In this document: piece after piece, positions 44,466-54,824 of the stretch
How positions within the stretch are numbered: position 1 is the first letter of the stretch
Layout: each line of letters opens with the position of its first letter
Source: CAYTMY01 sp964618075
GTDB lineage: Bacteria; Bacillota; Clostridia; Eubacteriales; Anaerofustaceae
Assembly: GCA_964618075.1 (NCBI GenBank)
Contig: CAZTZO010000004.1
Span: 1 to 64,000 of the forward strand
Length of the DNA: 64,000 bases
Direction of reading: 5' to 3'
Position numbers and translations under genes: made by a program
The notes under the pieces: generated by a model
What the model saw: only the letters and a program-made list of their open reading frames with translations
Database searches by the model: none
Told to the model about the DNA's origin: nothing

Positions 44466-45766
44466 TAGTGGTACGACAGAGCGTCCGCCTTTATCATGCT
44501 TTCCGTTGAACTCTTCGGGTCGATTTTGTTGTCCTTTCCCTTGTTGCCTTTTACGCATTCGTCCATATGCACCATGATCCCGCATTCCTCAAGCTGTTTT
44601 TGCAGGGTGCTTATATCTACGTTCTGTAAGGTCGTATTGTTTTTTATGCTAAGAGCGGCAGCCACCCCTGCGGCCTCTCCCGTCTGAGCGCAGGCGGGGA
44701 TAAAACGCATAAGCTCCCAGCCCTGCCCTGCGGCGGCAACCATTCTGCCGGCAGCTATGATATTTGTTATTTCACAGTCTATAAGCGCCTCGTATGGGAA
44801 CTCATAAACCGGAGCATTCGGTTTAATACAGTTGCAAACACAGCCCACAGAGCTTTCTACGAATTTGTCCGGCGTAAAATCAAACTCCTTTAAGCCCTTT
44901 ATCCTTCTTGTCGTGCGAAACTGCGGCGCAAAGGGAATAGTGAGCATTGCGTAGTCGCCACGCTGGTTTTTCTTTAAATAATCTAAAGCAAGAGAACGGC
45001 TCAGCTTGATATATCCGTTTACTCCTTCAGAGGTTGTGCCTGAAAAGGTCGGTATGGTTGCCTCGGAATTGTCAGCGTCGGGACGTAAGCCCAGCCATCT
45101 TAAGCCAATAGCCTTGAGCATATCGTTTTGCTCGATCCCCTCCTTCATTGTGGCAAAATCAAGCTCGTAGCACCAATGCGAAACTATACTTTCCTGAGTT
45201 AAGCACTGTGCGCCTGCACGGTAAAACACGTCTGCGTCCCCCGTAGCGTCAACTATAACCTTAGCCATATAGGCGCTTCTGCCTGATTTATTTTCGATAA
45301 CTGCGCCCTTACACTCCTTACCCTCCATTATAGGAGATGAAAACACCGAGTCGAACACCACGTCTATCCCCTCCTGCTGCATTATTTCATCAAGAGCAAG
45401 GATAAAGGCGGGAATATTAAAGTGCGTGCGGTAACGTCCTGTCGGGTTATCAACATGCTTTACTCCCCTTTTCCATTCGCTCGGAAGGTTGTTGTAGCCG
45501 TATTTTATGGATAAATGCAAAAGCTCCTCAGCTAAGCCTGCGTATATCCTGTTGCCTGCTCCGTCACAAAGTCCGAGGTATATGCAAACATGTCCGAGAG
45601 TTGCAAGTCCTCCGAGAGCGACTCCCTTTTCAATGAGAGTAACCTTCATACCCTTTCTTTTAGAAGCAAGCGCCGCACTTACGCCTGCAATACCGCCGCC
45701 TATTACAAGCACATCGGTTTGCCCGACAACGGGAACACTGTCATTCACTTCAATAAATTCACTCAT
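44465..45766 (-). CDS. FAD-dependent oxidoreductase
   Basis: A 433-residue flavoprotein of the FAD-dependent oxidoreductase group (PF12831-like). The Rossmann dinucleotide motif is VLVIGGGIAGVSAALASKR with the ribose-binding Glu in TLIEKG, followed by GGLATLGHVCIYLGLCDG; VIVDATGDADVFYRAG is the second FAD segment, and AAGRMVAAAGQGWELMR the third. The reaction is unknown. The start at 45766 has only a weak AGAGAAG site. A terminator is shared with the ALDH gene; no partner gene lies upstream. Confidence 0.88.
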   Translation of the reverse strand: MSEFIEVNDSVPVVGQTDVLVIGGGIAGVSAALASKRKGMKVTLIEKGVALGGLATLGHVCIYLGLCDGAGNRIYAGLAEELLHLSIKYGYNNLPSEWKRGVKHVDNPTGRYRTHFNIPAFILALDEIMQQEGIDVVFDSVFSSPIMEGKECKGAVIENKSGRSAYMAKVIVDATGDADVFYRAGAQCLTQESIVSHWCYELDFATMKEGIEQNDMLKAIGLRWLGLRPDADNSEATIPTFSGTTSEGVNGYIKLSRSLALDYLKKNQRGDYAMLTIPFAPQFRTTRRIKGLKEFDFTPDKFVESSVGCVCNCIKPNAPVYEFPYEALIDCEITNIIAAGRMVAAAGQGWELMRFIPACAQTGEAAGVAAALSIKNNTTLQNVDISTLQKQLEECGIMVHMDECVKGNKGKDNKIDPKSSTESMIKADALSYH

Positions 45767-46213
45767 CTTCTCTTCTCTTTTCTGTTATTTATTTATACTC
45801 TATATTTTAATAATTAAATATATTTCATTAAAACAATTACAATTCAATACGCCTTATTATATATGATTCTGTTAAATTGATTTTATCATACAGGTATTAT
45901 AGATGCAACGAGTATTATTTAATATTTAAAATATAATATATTTCATTTTTGGTCGAAAAAGTTACGGCTTATGGGGGCAAGGAAAAGACTCATATCATTA
46001 ACTGTTAAGCAATTAAATTTATCCGTTTAAAAATTTATTGTTTATACTTATCATCAAATATCCTGGTTCTAAGCCATTTTTATGATATATGCATTTTATT
46101 TATACTTATCAATGTATGCATAAAAGTTATACTATGTGTGTTTATTCGGTATTGGACATTTTTAAATAACCAGCCTATAACAAAGGTATAAAAATTGATT
46201 GGAGGGTTGTGAA
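45767..46213. other. Intergenic region, 447 bp
   Basis: Very AT-rich. The only supported element is the promoter at 46152-46181. I see no ORF with a ribosome binding site, no RNA motif and no repeat in 45800-46140. Confidence 0.55.
46152..46181 (+). promoter_or_regulatory. Putative promoter of the interrupted hydrolase gene
   Basis: TTGGAC (46152-46157), 18 nt spacer, TATAAC (46176-46181), 32 nt before the ATG at 46214. Confidence 0.5.
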
Positions 46214-48139
46214 ATGCAACTTAAAAAGAGTACCAAAATTGCACTAATCGTTACAATTGCTTTGATGTTGATCAGTTCAATCGGGCAATACCTTGTCCAC
46301 AATCAGTTTTTCTCAGTCGACGTACATTACTACAATGTAAGCCTTGAAAAACTGAGCGAAATGATCGAAGAAAACAACAAGGAGGCAGACAAACAGATTG
46401 AAACGACGTTTTATGCTGACGGATATTCGAACATGGCTTTTATCCAGTTCGTTCCCAAAAATGCGACCAGCGAAACGCCTGCTCCCGCAGTATGCCTTTT
46501 CCACGGAGGCTGGAACACGAAGGAAAAGACATATTCCTATGCCATAGAGCTTGCTCGCAGAGGCTTCGTTGTCATATGCCCGGACCTTGCAGGTATGGGT
46601 CAGTCTGACGCCAACGCATCCGGCGGCAATTTCGGCTGTGCGGCTATAACCGAATATGCCATGAGTCTTCCTTATGTAGACGAAACGAAAATCGGCTTAT
46701 ATGGTCACTCAAACGGAAACAGAGAGGCCGCAAGAGTTATTACTCTTGAGGCAGAAACTAACAATCCGCCTATTAAAGCATGGTTCTTAAATAACAGCGT
46801 CGGTTATGTGCGTTACCTACAGACCGGATGCGAAAACCTCTTTCTCGGTGATTCAGCGGCAAAGTCTGACGAATGGGATATCCTCCCTCCGGATAACACA
46901 TATTATTTCCTGACAGATAGTATTCTGGCGCAAAGCACCGTTAAATTGTGGTATTCCGAAAGCACGCAAACCGAATTTACCGAAGGAGAATGGATATCCT
47001 CCGACGGAAGCACAACGATATACGATCCTGACGTTGTTCAGGGAGCCGCTATCGCAAAGGACAACGGCATAGCCCTGTACAATCCCGCTCAGATACATAA
47101 CTGGGGCGCATGGTCGTCAAAAAGTGTAAGCGACGCACTCACAACATATTATGCCGCTCTGGGCAGACCCGACGGTGCGTAGTATATATCGGTATCAAAT
47201 CACATTTATGCTTGGAACAGCGCCTTTGAAATATTGGGCTTCTTTGCTCTGCTTGCATTCTTGTTCCCGCTCGTAAGCATACTGTCTCAGACAAAGCTAT
47301 TTGCTTCTCTGAAGAAAAAAATCGTCGCACAGGAGGATCTTCCGTCCATAAAGAAAGCTGAAAACTGGCTTCCTGCGTTGCTTATCCTTATTTTCTACAC
47401 ACTGTTCAATTATTTCCTGTTCGCAAAGCTGTACGTTTACGGCTATACCTCAGTCTTTGACAGCACATATACCTACAGTCCCGTCAATCCGTTTGTTTAT
47501 TACTTCCTCGTGCTTACGGTAATAGGCATTGCGATAACCTTTATTACATATGCAATAAAGCGCTTCATTCACAGAAAGGATGAAATCACGGTTGCAAACC
47601 CGTATGAGTTGGGAAAAATAAGCGGTCTCGGAGAATTCTTCAAGTCCTGTCTGTTCGGTATAGTAGTCGCGCTATTCTTTATGCTTCCGATTTGCATCGC
47701 GTTCTATTGCTTCCAGTCCTCATACAGAGTTTGGGAGCTGGCTATTTATCCCGACAGTATCGCTCACCTGTTCACCTTTGCCACAAAATATCTGCCGTGG
47801 TTTGTGGTGTTCTTTATCCCCATGGCGATATCAAACGCTTCCTTCAGATTCAAGGAGCTACCGGACTGGGCTAGCGCACTTATCAACGGGCTCACGACGA
47901 CCTTGGGATTGATCATATTCTGTATAGTGTTTTACACTTCAGGACTTAACGGAGCATACTCTGTTCCCGACGGATACGGTGTAATGGCAGGAATGGTCTC
48001 TATAACGACGCCTGTTATGCTTATATTCGCAAGTCTGCTTTCAAGACACGTTTATAAGAGTACTGGTAATACATGGGCGAGCGCAATGGCAAGCGCCACT
48101 GTTCTCGGACTTATGTTCTTTACGTATATGTCTGCATAA
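46214..48139 (+). pseudogene. Alpha/beta hydrolase-membrane fusion interrupted by in-frame TAG
   Basis: One continuous reading frame of 642 codons broken only by TAG at 47180-47182 (codon 323). Part 1 (322 residues) has a membrane anchor (about 9-28), then an alpha/beta hydrolase with HGGWN, nucleophile GHSNGN and a C-terminal His in QIHNWGAW. Part 2, in the same frame, begins YISVSNHIYAWNSAFEILG and has about seven membrane segments. The second half has no ribosome binding site of its own. Reading through the TAG gives a single membrane-bound hydrolase, which I believe is the ancestral form. GGAGGG precedes the ATG. Either a nonsense mutation, a sequencing error, or stop readthrough explains it; the first part alone could still fold. 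Confidence 0.75.
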
Positions 48140-48163
48140 TCGTAATGATATAGTTATATAAAG

Positions 48164-48216
48164 TAAGAAAAGCTTCGGTCCACTTCAACATTGGATCGGA
48201 GCTTTTCTTATTTATT
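48164..48216 (+). terminator. Terminator of the interrupted hydrolase gene
   Basis: 18-bp stem (48164-48181 / 48193-48210) with two G-U wobbles, followed by TTTATT. It lies after the second part, which shows that the transcription unit includes both parts. Confidence 0.8.
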
Positions 48217-48272
48217 ATCAATACTATTCGCTGTCATATTGTGATTTAATTTTTTAACGGTCGTTTTAATAT

Positions 48273-48935
48273 CTACTCTTTCGTATACTTATAATCCTTT
48301 GAGCTCGATAAGAACGTAAGAGTCATTTCTTTTCCGTTTATCTTGTAGCGCAGATATCTTAAAAAATCACTGTCGGCGTTGTAGGTGTAGAGTATATCGT
48401 CGCTCTTGACATACGTCCACTTTAAGTCGGTCACATGCGTTTTGGAAGGGTCATTCGGGTCATAGGTATATGCGGTTTTATCGGAATTAAACACATAAGA
48501 ATATGATCCCTGACAATTCCATGTACCCTCAAGCTCACTCGGATTGGTTCCGTTGTCGGGAAGAGTCGACGCCTGCGATCCCTTGGGTATAAATGTAGCG
48601 GTGGTATTGTTTTCCTTATTCGTTATAATAAAGGTTATATCCTTCATGGAAAACTCGTATTCGACCGTCCAAAAGCCTATTACCTCAACATCAAGCTCAT
48701 CATCGTCAAGATTCCAATAATACTCGTAGTCAAAGCCGTTATTTGTCTGCGTGCCCGTGCCGTCCTTGTTAAAGCTCATGCTTATGGAAGGCGAATACTG
48801 CCTTTCCCACGTTCCCACAGTGTAAAGGATTTCCTCCGGCTTCATACCCTTATAAGGGTTCTTTGAGCAAGAGCTTACTGAGACAAGCATGATCATTACA
48901 AAGAGTGCGCAAAATATTTTGGTAAGTTTTTTCAT
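48273..48935 (-). CDS. Lipoprotein with two tandem 'GTW' beta domains
   Basis: A 220-residue exported lipoprotein: Lys-rich N-terminus, hydrophobic stretch, lipobox VSSC with Cys at about residue 23. The mature part has two similar units, each opening with GTW and followed by a beta-rich segment (GTWERQYSPS... and GTWNCQGSYS...), resembling the small beta-barrel domains common in Clostridia surface lipoproteins (DUF5640-like). No function can be assigned. The start at 48935 follows AAGGAGAG; an upstream in-frame start at 48959 is less likely. Confidence 0.75.
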   Translation of the reverse strand: MKKLTKIFCALFVMIMLVSVSSCSKNPYKGMKPEEILYTVGTWERQYSPSISMSFNKDGTGTQTNNGFDYEYYWNLDDDELDVEVIGFWTVEYEFSMKDITFIITNKENNTTATFIPKGSQASTLPDNGTNPSELEGTWNCQGSYSYVFNSDKTAYTYDPNDPSKTHVTDLKWTYVKSDDILYTYNADSDFLRYLRYKINGKEMTLTFLSSSKDYKYTKE

Positions 48936-49045
48936 AATTCTCTCCTTAATTTGTCGCAAAGCAGCTAATATAGCTTAAATTATTCTTTATAACCCATATT
49001 ACCACTCAATATGACCTTATGTCAAATCGTATATCAGCCCTGTAT

Positions 49046-49720
49046 TCAATTCTTTTTTTTCTTTATATCACTGCTTCTCTCGTACTTTTTGTCCTGCTCG
49101 TTGTGGCGAGAGGAAAGCTCTTTTTTTACATCCTTCAGCTCAATTCCGGCGTCCTTCATGAGTACCAGAGCATGATAGCACAAGTCCGCAAGCTCATAGA
49201 CAGTTTCTTTTTTGTCTCCCTTTATATCCGCAATTACGACCTCGCTGGCTTCCTCTGCAAGCTTTTTACTTATCTTCTCCTTGCCCTTGTCAAACAGATA
49301 CGTCGTGTAGCTGTCTTGTGGGCGCTCATCATATCTTTTGCTTATGATTTTATACAGCTCCTCCAAACTAAAAGTACTTTCTGAGGCTGTTTCGTCTGAA
49401 TATATATCGTTAAAAAAACAGCTTTCATTACCGGTATGACAGGCAGGGCCGTCCTTTATGACCTCCGCCAACAGGCAATCAGCGTCGCAGTCTGCCTTTA
49501 AGCTTACCAAATGCTGCACGTTTCCGCTGGTTTCTCCCTTTCTCCAAAGCTCCTTTCGTGAGCGCGAATAAAAACAGGTGCGCTTTTCATCAAGGCTTAT
49601 TTTCAGGCTTTCTTCGTTCATATACGCCAGCATTAGCACCTTTTTCGTATAAAAATCCTGTACTATTACGGGTATCAAGCCCTTTTCGTCGAATTTAAGC
49701 CCGTCTGTTGAAAATACCAT
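49046..49720 (-). CDS. hisI: Bifunctional phosphoribosyl-AMP cyclohydrolase / phosphoribosyl-ATP pyrophosphatase (HisIE)
   Basis: A 224-residue fusion. Residues 1 to about 110 are HisI ([29 protein letters not shown] and [10 protein letters not shown], which bind Zn and Mg). Residues about 120-220 are HisE ([13 protein letters not shown] and [13 protein letters not shown]). Together they perform steps 2 and 3 of histidine synthesis. Two possible starts exist; the ATG at 49720 has AAGGAAG 8 nt upstream and is preferred to the one at 49738. Last gene of the his operon. The C-terminus ends in a lysine-rich tail. Confidence 0.95.
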   Translation of the reverse strand: MVFSTDGLKFDEKGLIPVIVQDFYTKKVLMLAYMNEESLKISLDEKRTCFYSRSRKELWRKGETSGNVQHLVSLKADCDADCLLAEVIKDGPACHTGNESCFFNDIYSDETASESTFSLEELYKIISKRYDERPQDSYTTYLFDKGKEKISKKLAEEASEVVIADIKGDKKETVYELADLCYHALVLMKDAGIELKDVKKELSSRHNEQDKKYERSSDIKKKKN

Positions 49721-49739
49721 ATTGTTTTCTTCCTTCATT

Positions 49740-50498
49740 TTATATTGTGCGCATATTTATGCCTTCGGCTTTTAAATATGCCTTCAGCTCGCTTATAATG
49801 ACTTCCTTGTAGTGAAAAATACTCGCGGCAAGCCCTGCGTCCACTCCGTCAAGCTTGAAAAGCTCCTTGAAGTCCTCCATTTTACCTGCGCCTCCTGAGG
49901 CTATGACAGGCACGTCCACTTGTGAGGTGATAGTATAAAGCATTTCAAGATCAAAGCCGTTTTTCACTCCATCTGTATCTATGGAATTAACGACTATCTC
50001 TCCGGCTCCGCGCTCCACGGCTTCCCTTGCCCACTTTACCGCGTTTATTCCCGTATCCTCTCTGGCGCCCTTGGCAAAAACGTGCATATCATTTCCTACT
50101 CTGGCGACGTCCATAGACAAAACCACGCACTGGTCGCCGTATTTCTTGGCCGCCTCGTCAATCAAAGAGGGATTCTTAAGCGCTCCCGAATTAACGCTGA
50201 CCTTATCCGCGCCGCAGTCCAAAACCCTCTTGAAATCGTCAGTCGTATTTATGCTGCCGCCCACGCAAAGAGGAATGAATATGCACGAAGCCACACGCTT
50301 GAGTACGTCCGTAAACAGAGGGCGTTTTTCGTATGAGGCTGTAATATCGTAAAACACAAGCTCGTCCGCTAAACTGTCGTTATAGTACTTTGCCAGCTCC
50401 ACCGGATCGCTTACGTCCCTTATGCCCTTGAAGTTTTTGCCCTTTACAACTCTGCCGTCTGCTATGTCAAGACAGGGTATTATCCTTTTAGTTATCAT
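49740..50498 (-). CDS. hisF: Imidazole glycerol phosphate synthase, cyclase subunit (HisF)
   Basis: A 252-residue TIM barrel that takes ammonia from HisH and PRFAR to make IGP and AICAR. Catalytic Asp residues lie in [14 protein letters not shown] and in VVLSMDVAR; phosphate loops are GGSINTTDD and [15 protein letters not shown] released here feeds into the purine pathway encoded at 16104-27329. It overlaps hisA by 11 nt. Confidence 0.97.
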   Translation of the reverse strand: MITKRIIPCLDIADGRVVKGKNFKGIRDVSDPVELAKYYNDSLADELVFYDITASYEKRPLFTDVLKRVASCIFIPLCVGGSINTTDDFKRVLDCGADKVSVNSGALKNPSLIDEAAKKYGDQCVVLSMDVARVGNDMHVFAKGAREDTGINAVKWAREAVERGAGEIVVNSIDTDGVKNGFDLEMLYTITSQVDVPVIASGGAGKMEDFKELFKLDGVDAGLAASIFHYKEVIISELKAYLKAEGINMRTI

Positions 50499-51210
50499 CG
50501 CCCGCCGCCTTTAATGCCTGTTTTAAATCTATTGCACCCGTGTAAAGCGCTTTTCCCAGCACAGCGCCGTAGATGCCTATTTCCTTCAGTCTTGTTATTT
50601 CGTCTATCGTGCTTATACCGCCTGAGGCGATTATATTTATCCCTTTAATATTTGAAAGCCTTTCATAAAGAGCAAGGTTTGTGCCCTGCAGGGTGCCGTC
50701 ACGCGATATATCTGTATATATGACGTTTTGTACCCCAATATCCCTTAATTCCTTTAAAAAATCCTCTCCTTTGGTTTTTGAGATGTTTTTCCAGCCCTCC
50801 AGCGCAGCGTAACCGTTGAGCGTATCGACTCCGACTGCTATCCTATCAGAGAATTTTCTTATCATTGATACTAAAAAATCTCTGTCATTTACGGCGGACG
50901 TTCCCAGTATTACTCTGTTTACACCAAGAGAAAAATATTCTTCTATACGCTTTTGGGTGCGAATGCCGCCGCCGAGCTCTATAAATATCTCTTTATTTTG
51001 CGCTATCCTACCAATCGTTTCAAAAGCGGGAGCTTTGCCCGAAAGAGCGCCGTCCAAATCGACAATATGAAGCTTGCTTGCCCCCTCACTATAAAAACGC
51101 TCCGCTGCCGTTTTGGGGTCGTTTTCGTAAACGCTTATTTTGTCGAAATCCCCCTTATAGAGGCGTACCGCCTTATTGTCCTTTATGTCTATCGCGGGAT
51201 AAATGTGCAT
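50488..51210 (-). CDS. hisA: ProFAR isomerase (HisA)
   Basis: A 240-residue TIM barrel, paralogous to HisF. Catalytic Asp residues are in IYPAIDIKDNKAVRL and VIYTDISRDGTL; phosphate loops are ELGGGIRT and ASGGISTIDE. The start at 51210 is set by MHIYPAID, the usual N-terminus, with AAGGAAT upstream; the frame runs on to 51372 into hisH. A 52-bp gap separates it from hisH, the only gap of note in the operon. Confidence 0.97.
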   Translation of the reverse strand: MHIYPAIDIKDNKAVRLYKGDFDKISVYENDPKTAAERFYSEGASKLHIVDLDGALSGKAPAFETIGRIAQNKEIFIELGGGIRTQKRIEEYFSLGVNRVILGTSAVNDRDFLVSMIRKFSDRIAVGVDTLNGYAALEGWKNISKTKGEDFLKELRDIGVQNVIYTDISRDGTLQGTNLALYERLSNIKGINIIASGGISTIDEITRLKEIGIYGAVLGKALYTGAIDLKQALKAAGDDN

Positions 51211-51262
51211 GAGCGTATTCCTTTTGTATTTTTTTATATTTATGCTTAAAAAATCATTGATT

Positions 51263-51886
51263 TTAAGAGCACAATTCATAGAAGGCCTTGAGTATTTTAA
51301 GCCCTTTTTCTCCGCTTTTTTCAGGATGAAACTGACATGCGAAAACATTGTTTTCAAAAACCGTCCCCGCAATTTTTACCCCGTAGTCGCAAAAGGCTGC
51401 AACAGAAGGGTTGGACGCCTCCACGTAATAGGAATGCACAAAATACATGTGCTCTTTCGACATCGTATATTTGAGTATCGGACATTCCTTTTTTTTCTCA
51501 AGCGCATTCCAGCCTATTTGAGGAACCTTTTGGGAAATGTTTTTTTCTTCAAAAGCCTCCTTCATGGACACAACGCTGCCCTTTATGTACCCCAAACCCT
51601 TGTGAATGCCGTATTCACAGCTGTCCTCAAACAAAAGCTGCATACCGAGGCATATCCCCAACAGCGGAGTTTTCTTTTCTACCACATCATCAAGAGTCCC
51701 CCTTAAGGACAGCTCATCAAGCTTATCCATGGCGTCTCCAAAGGCTCCCACCCCGGGAAGTATAACTCCGTCGGCATTTTTTATAACAAGTGCGTCATTA
51801 GTTATGATATTGTCTATATTCATAAAATTCAGTGAGCTTGAAAGAGAAAAAAGGTTCCCCAGCCCATAATTAACGATAGCTATCAT
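51263..51886 (-). CDS. hisH: Imidazole glycerol phosphate synthase, glutaminase subunit (HisH)
   Basis: A 207-residue class I glutamine amidotransferase. Motifs: VNYGLGN at the N-terminus, LPGVGAFGDAM, the nucleophilic Cys in LGICLGMQLLFE and the His/Glu pair in CQFHPEKSG. Its ATG directly abuts the hisB stop codon (TAG), with GGGAG inside the hisB end. It supplies ammonia to HisF. Confidence 0.96.
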   Translation of the reverse strand: MIAIVNYGLGNLFSLSSSLNFMNIDNIITNDALVIKNADGVILPGVGAFGDAMDKLDELSLRGTLDDVVEKKTPLLGICLGMQLLFEDSCEYGIHKGLGYIKGSVVSMKEAFEEKNISQKVPQIGWNALEKKKECPILKYTMSKEHMYFVHSYYVEASNPSVAAFCDYGVKIAGTVFENNVFACQFHPEKSGEKGLKILKAFYELCS

Positions 51887-52474
51887 CTAAATAGCTCCCT
51901 TCGTTGAAGGTATTTCGCCCTCGTAGGCTTTATCAAGCGCCACAGCCTGTCTTAAAGCTCTTGCGAACGCCTTGAATATTCCCTCTATTATATGATGTGA
52001 ATTTTCACCCGAAAGCTGCTGGATATGCAAAGTTGTACCGCTTGCCCTGCAAAAGGCGTAAAAGAACTCGCTGACAAGCTCCGTATCAAAATCTCCCACC
52101 TTTTCGTTTGGTATATCGACTTCGATTCTTGTATATGCCCTTCCGCTTATGTCAATGGACACCATTATCAAGGCCTCGTCCATGGCAAGTATTATCCAGC
52201 CGTAGCGCGCTATGCCCTTTTTATCCCCCAAGGCTTTTAAAAAGGCTTCTCCCAGAACTATACCGGAATCCTCTACGCTGTGGTGATAATCCACGAAGCT
52301 ATCGCCCTTTATATCCATTTTAATGTCGAATCTTCCGTGCGAAGCGAACAATTCAAGCATATGCTTAAAAAATCCACAGTCTGTTTTTATATCCGCCTTG
52401 CCGCTTGCCTCGATATTAAGAGCTAACGATATGTCCGTTTCCTTTGTTTTTCGTGTGATACTTGCGCTTCTCAT
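51887..52474 (-). CDS. hisB: Imidazoleglycerol-phosphate dehydratase (HisB)
   Basis: A 195-residue monofunctional dehydratase with the two Mn-binding His motifs (YHHSVEDSGI and SHHIIEGIFK). The histidinol-phosphatase domain found in some bacteria is absent, and no separate phosphatase gene is in this operon, so that step must be encoded elsewhere. Overlaps hisC by 4 nt. It ends in TAG, another ordinary use of amber as a stop. Confidence 0.96.
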   Translation of the reverse strand: MRSASITRKTKETDISLALNIEASGKADIKTDCGFFKHMLELFASHGRFDIKMDIKGDSFVDYHHSVEDSGIVLGEAFLKALGDKKGIARYGWIILAMDEALIMVSIDISGRAYTRIEVDIPNEKVGDFDTELVSEFFYAFCRASGTTLHIQQLSGENSHHIIEGIFKAFARALRQAVALDKAYEGEIPSTKGAI

Positions 52475-53541
52475 ATACCCTCCCGAAGTATTATATCCTT
52501 TAATTCTTCGATAAGCTTATCGGTCTGTTCATCGGTACCGACGGTGATCCTTACATAGTTTTTTATCCTGTCTGTATCGAAATACCTTACAAGTATACCT
52601 CTTGATTTAAGCTTTTCGTATATGTCTTTTCCCGTTAATCCGCTTCTGTCGCCCGCCAAAACGAAATTCGCGCTGCTCGTCGGCACGTTAAAGCCCATAC
52701 TTCTTAACATATCGGTCAGCCTTGTTCTGGTTTTGATGATTTTATCAGTGCAGCTTTTCATATAATCCACGTCCTCAAGAGCGCACACTCCCGCAACGCA
52801 GCTTATCCTGTTTATGCTGTAGGGGTTGAAGGAGAACTTTATTTTATTTAAGTCCGCAATTATGTCCTTACAACCGATAGCAAAGCCTATCCTTCCTCCG
52901 GCAAGCGAGCGTGACTTTGAGAAGGTTTGAACGACGAGAAGATTGTCATACTCATCAATAAGGCTTACGGCGCTTTCTGCTCCGAAATCCACATACGCCT
53001 CGTCCACAACGACAAGCCTGTCTTTGTCCTGATTCAATATTTCTTTTATTGAAGATATATCCATTGCAAGCCCTGTCGGTGCGTTGGGATTGCATATAAA
53101 CAAGGTTTTTTTAATATCTGTGTAGTCCTCGGGCGCCTGTGTAAAATCACATTTAAGCGGCACAGTGATGTATTTAATGTTGAACAGCTCGCAAAAAACG
53201 GGATAAAAGCCGTAGCACAAATCCGCAAACGCCACTCCGTTTTCCGCAAAGGCGTAAAAGGAAAGAGCAAGCACCTCGTCACTGCCGTTGCCGGTAAACA
53301 CGTTTTCACTTTTTACACCGTATATTTCTGCCAGCTTTTTTGTAAGAAGCGAAGTATCGGGGTCTGAATAGAGTCTGAGCTTTTCCGCCTCCTCGCCGTT
53401 TATGGCTTTCAACACCTTGGCAGAGGGCTTAAAAGGGTTCTCGTTGGTGTTGAGCTTGATCATATTTTCAATATCCAAAGGCTGCTCGCCCGGAGTGTAC
53501 GGAGTAAGTAATTTTAGATAGCTTCTTAAAAATCTGCTCAT
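52471..53541 (-). CDS. hisC: Histidinol-phosphate aminotransferase (HisC)
   Basis: A 356-residue PLP-dependent class II aminotransferase. The Schiff-base Lys is in QTFSKSRSLAGGRIG; other markers are NTNENPF, TGNGSDEVL, NPNAPTG and VVDEAYVDF. It overlaps hisD and hisB by 4 nt each, implying coupled translation. Confidence 0.96.
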   Translation of the reverse strand: MSRFLRSYLKLLTPYTPGEQPLDIENMIKLNTNENPFKPSAKVLKAINGEEAEKLRLYSDPDTSLLTKKLAEIYGVKSENVFTGNGSDEVLALSFYAFAENGVAFADLCYGFYPVFCELFNIKYITVPLKCDFTQAPEDYTDIKKTLFICNPNAPTGLAMDISSIKEILNQDKDRLVVVDEAYVDFGAESAVSLIDEYDNLLVVQTFSKSRSLAGGRIGFAIGCKDIIADLNKIKFSFNPYSINRISCVAGVCALEDVDYMKSCTDKIIKTRTRLTDMLRSMGFNVPTSSANFVLAGDRSGLTGKDIYEKLKSRGILVRYFDTDRIKNYVRITVGTDEQTDKLIEELKDIILREGI

Positions 53542-54824
53542 TTTTCACCTCTGAAGCGTGAAGCAATGCTTTTAGCGTGTCCTTCAAGCCCCTCTGCCAT
53601 AGCAAAATATTCTATATCCTGCGCTACATTCCTAAGAGCGTCCTTCGGGTAGTAAATATATGAGGAGCGCTTTAAGAAGTCATATACCGATAGCGGACTT
53701 GAGAATCTCGCCGTACCGCTTGTCGGAAGAGTGTGGTTAGCTCCTGCGTAGTAGTCTCCCAAGGCCTCGGGCACGTTTTTGCCTACAAATATGCTGCCTG
53801 CGTTTGTTACAGAGTCTAATATGTCGAAGGCATTTTCAACGGAAAGCTCAAGATGCTCGGGGGCTATTTCGTTGGAAACGTCTATGGCTTCTTTAATATC
53901 GCCTGCTATTATAATTTTACCGTTATTTTCTATAGAGGCTCTCGCTATTTTCTCTCTGTTAAGAGTTTTTAGCTGCCTTTCAAGCTCTTTTTGTACGCTT
54001 TGAGCAAACTTTTTTGTTAAGCATATAAGTATCGCACTTGCGTTCACGTCGTGCTCCGCCTGAGAAAGCATGTCACTTGCGACGTGTTCACTGTCTGCGG
54101 TTTCGTCCGCGATGATAAGTATCTCGCTTGGCCCTGCTATCATATCTATATCCACAGTGCCGTACACAAGTCGTTTGGCGCACGCTACATAAGCGTTTCC
54201 CGGCCCGACTATTTTATCTACCTGAGGTATGCTTTTTGTCGAATAAGCCAAAGCGGCTATCGCCTGAGCGCCGCCTAACTTATATATCTTGTCGGCTCCC
54301 GCTATTGCCGCTGCCGAGAGTATATTCTCGGGTATGGTGGCGTCTTTTTTAGGAGGGGTGACCATAACTATCTCTTTTACTCCCGCAATTTTTGCAGGGA
54401 TAATATTCATCAGCACGCTTGAAGGATAGCTTGCAGTACCCCCCGGAACATATACGCCTACACGATTCATGGCAAGGCATTTCTGACCGAGTATTATTCC
54501 GTCGTCTTTTCTTATTTCAAAGCTGTCCTTCTTTTGCATCATGTGAAACGCTCTGATGTTCTCGGCGCTTCTTTTCATAACGTCAAGAAGCTTATCATCG
54601 GTCGACTTGATAGCCGCATTGATTTCGTCGCGACTCACCTCAAAATCCTTTATTTTAACCTTGTCGAATTTTTCGCTGTACTCTCTTAAGGCTTCATCTC
54701 CGCGAAAACGTACATCGCTTATTATCCCGCCGACGCTCTTTTCAATATCATCATAATAAGAGCTGTCTGTGCGCTTCATTATTTCATCAGTCGTCATATC
54801 TTTTAAATCATATATTTTTATCAC
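53538..54824 (-). CDS. hisD: Histidinol dehydrogenase (HisD)
   Basis: A 428-residue Zn- and NAD-dependent enzyme for the last two oxidations of the pathway. Motifs: YVPGGTASYPSSVLM, VGPGNAYVACAKR, AGPSEILIIAD, SQAEHD (Zn and catalytic residues), PEHLEL and GANHTLPTSG. Length is typical. Overlaps hisG and hisC by 4 nt. Confidence 0.97.
   Translation of the reverse strand: MIKIYDLKDMTTDEIMKRTDSSYYDDIEKSVGGIISDVRFRGDEALREYSEKFDKVKIKDFEVSRDEINAAIKSTDDKLLDVMKRSAENIRAFHMMQKKDSFEIRKDDGIILGQKCLAMNRVGVYVPGGTASYPSSVLMNIIPAKIAGVKEIVMVTPPKKDATIPENILSAAAIAGADKIYKLGGAQAIAALAYSTKSIPQVDKIVGPGNAYVACAKRLVYGTVDIDMIAGPSEILIIADETADSEHVASDMLSQAEHDVNASAILICLTKKFAQSVQKELERQLKTLNREKIARASIENNGKIIIAGDIKEAIDVSNEIAPEHLELSVENAFDILDSVTNAGSIFVGKNVPEALGDYYAGANHTLPTSGTARFSSPLSVYDFLKRSSYIYYPKDALRNVAQDIEYFAMAEGLEGHAKSIASRFRGEK

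Noticed and set aside
47180..47182. TAG as a pyrrolysine codon, prompted by the corrinoid methyltransferases nearby
   Set aside because: TAG serves as the normal stop of the cupin gene (3826-3828) and hisB (51887-51889); no pylS, pylT or MttB-type gene is seen; the broken gene is not a methylamine methyltransferase.
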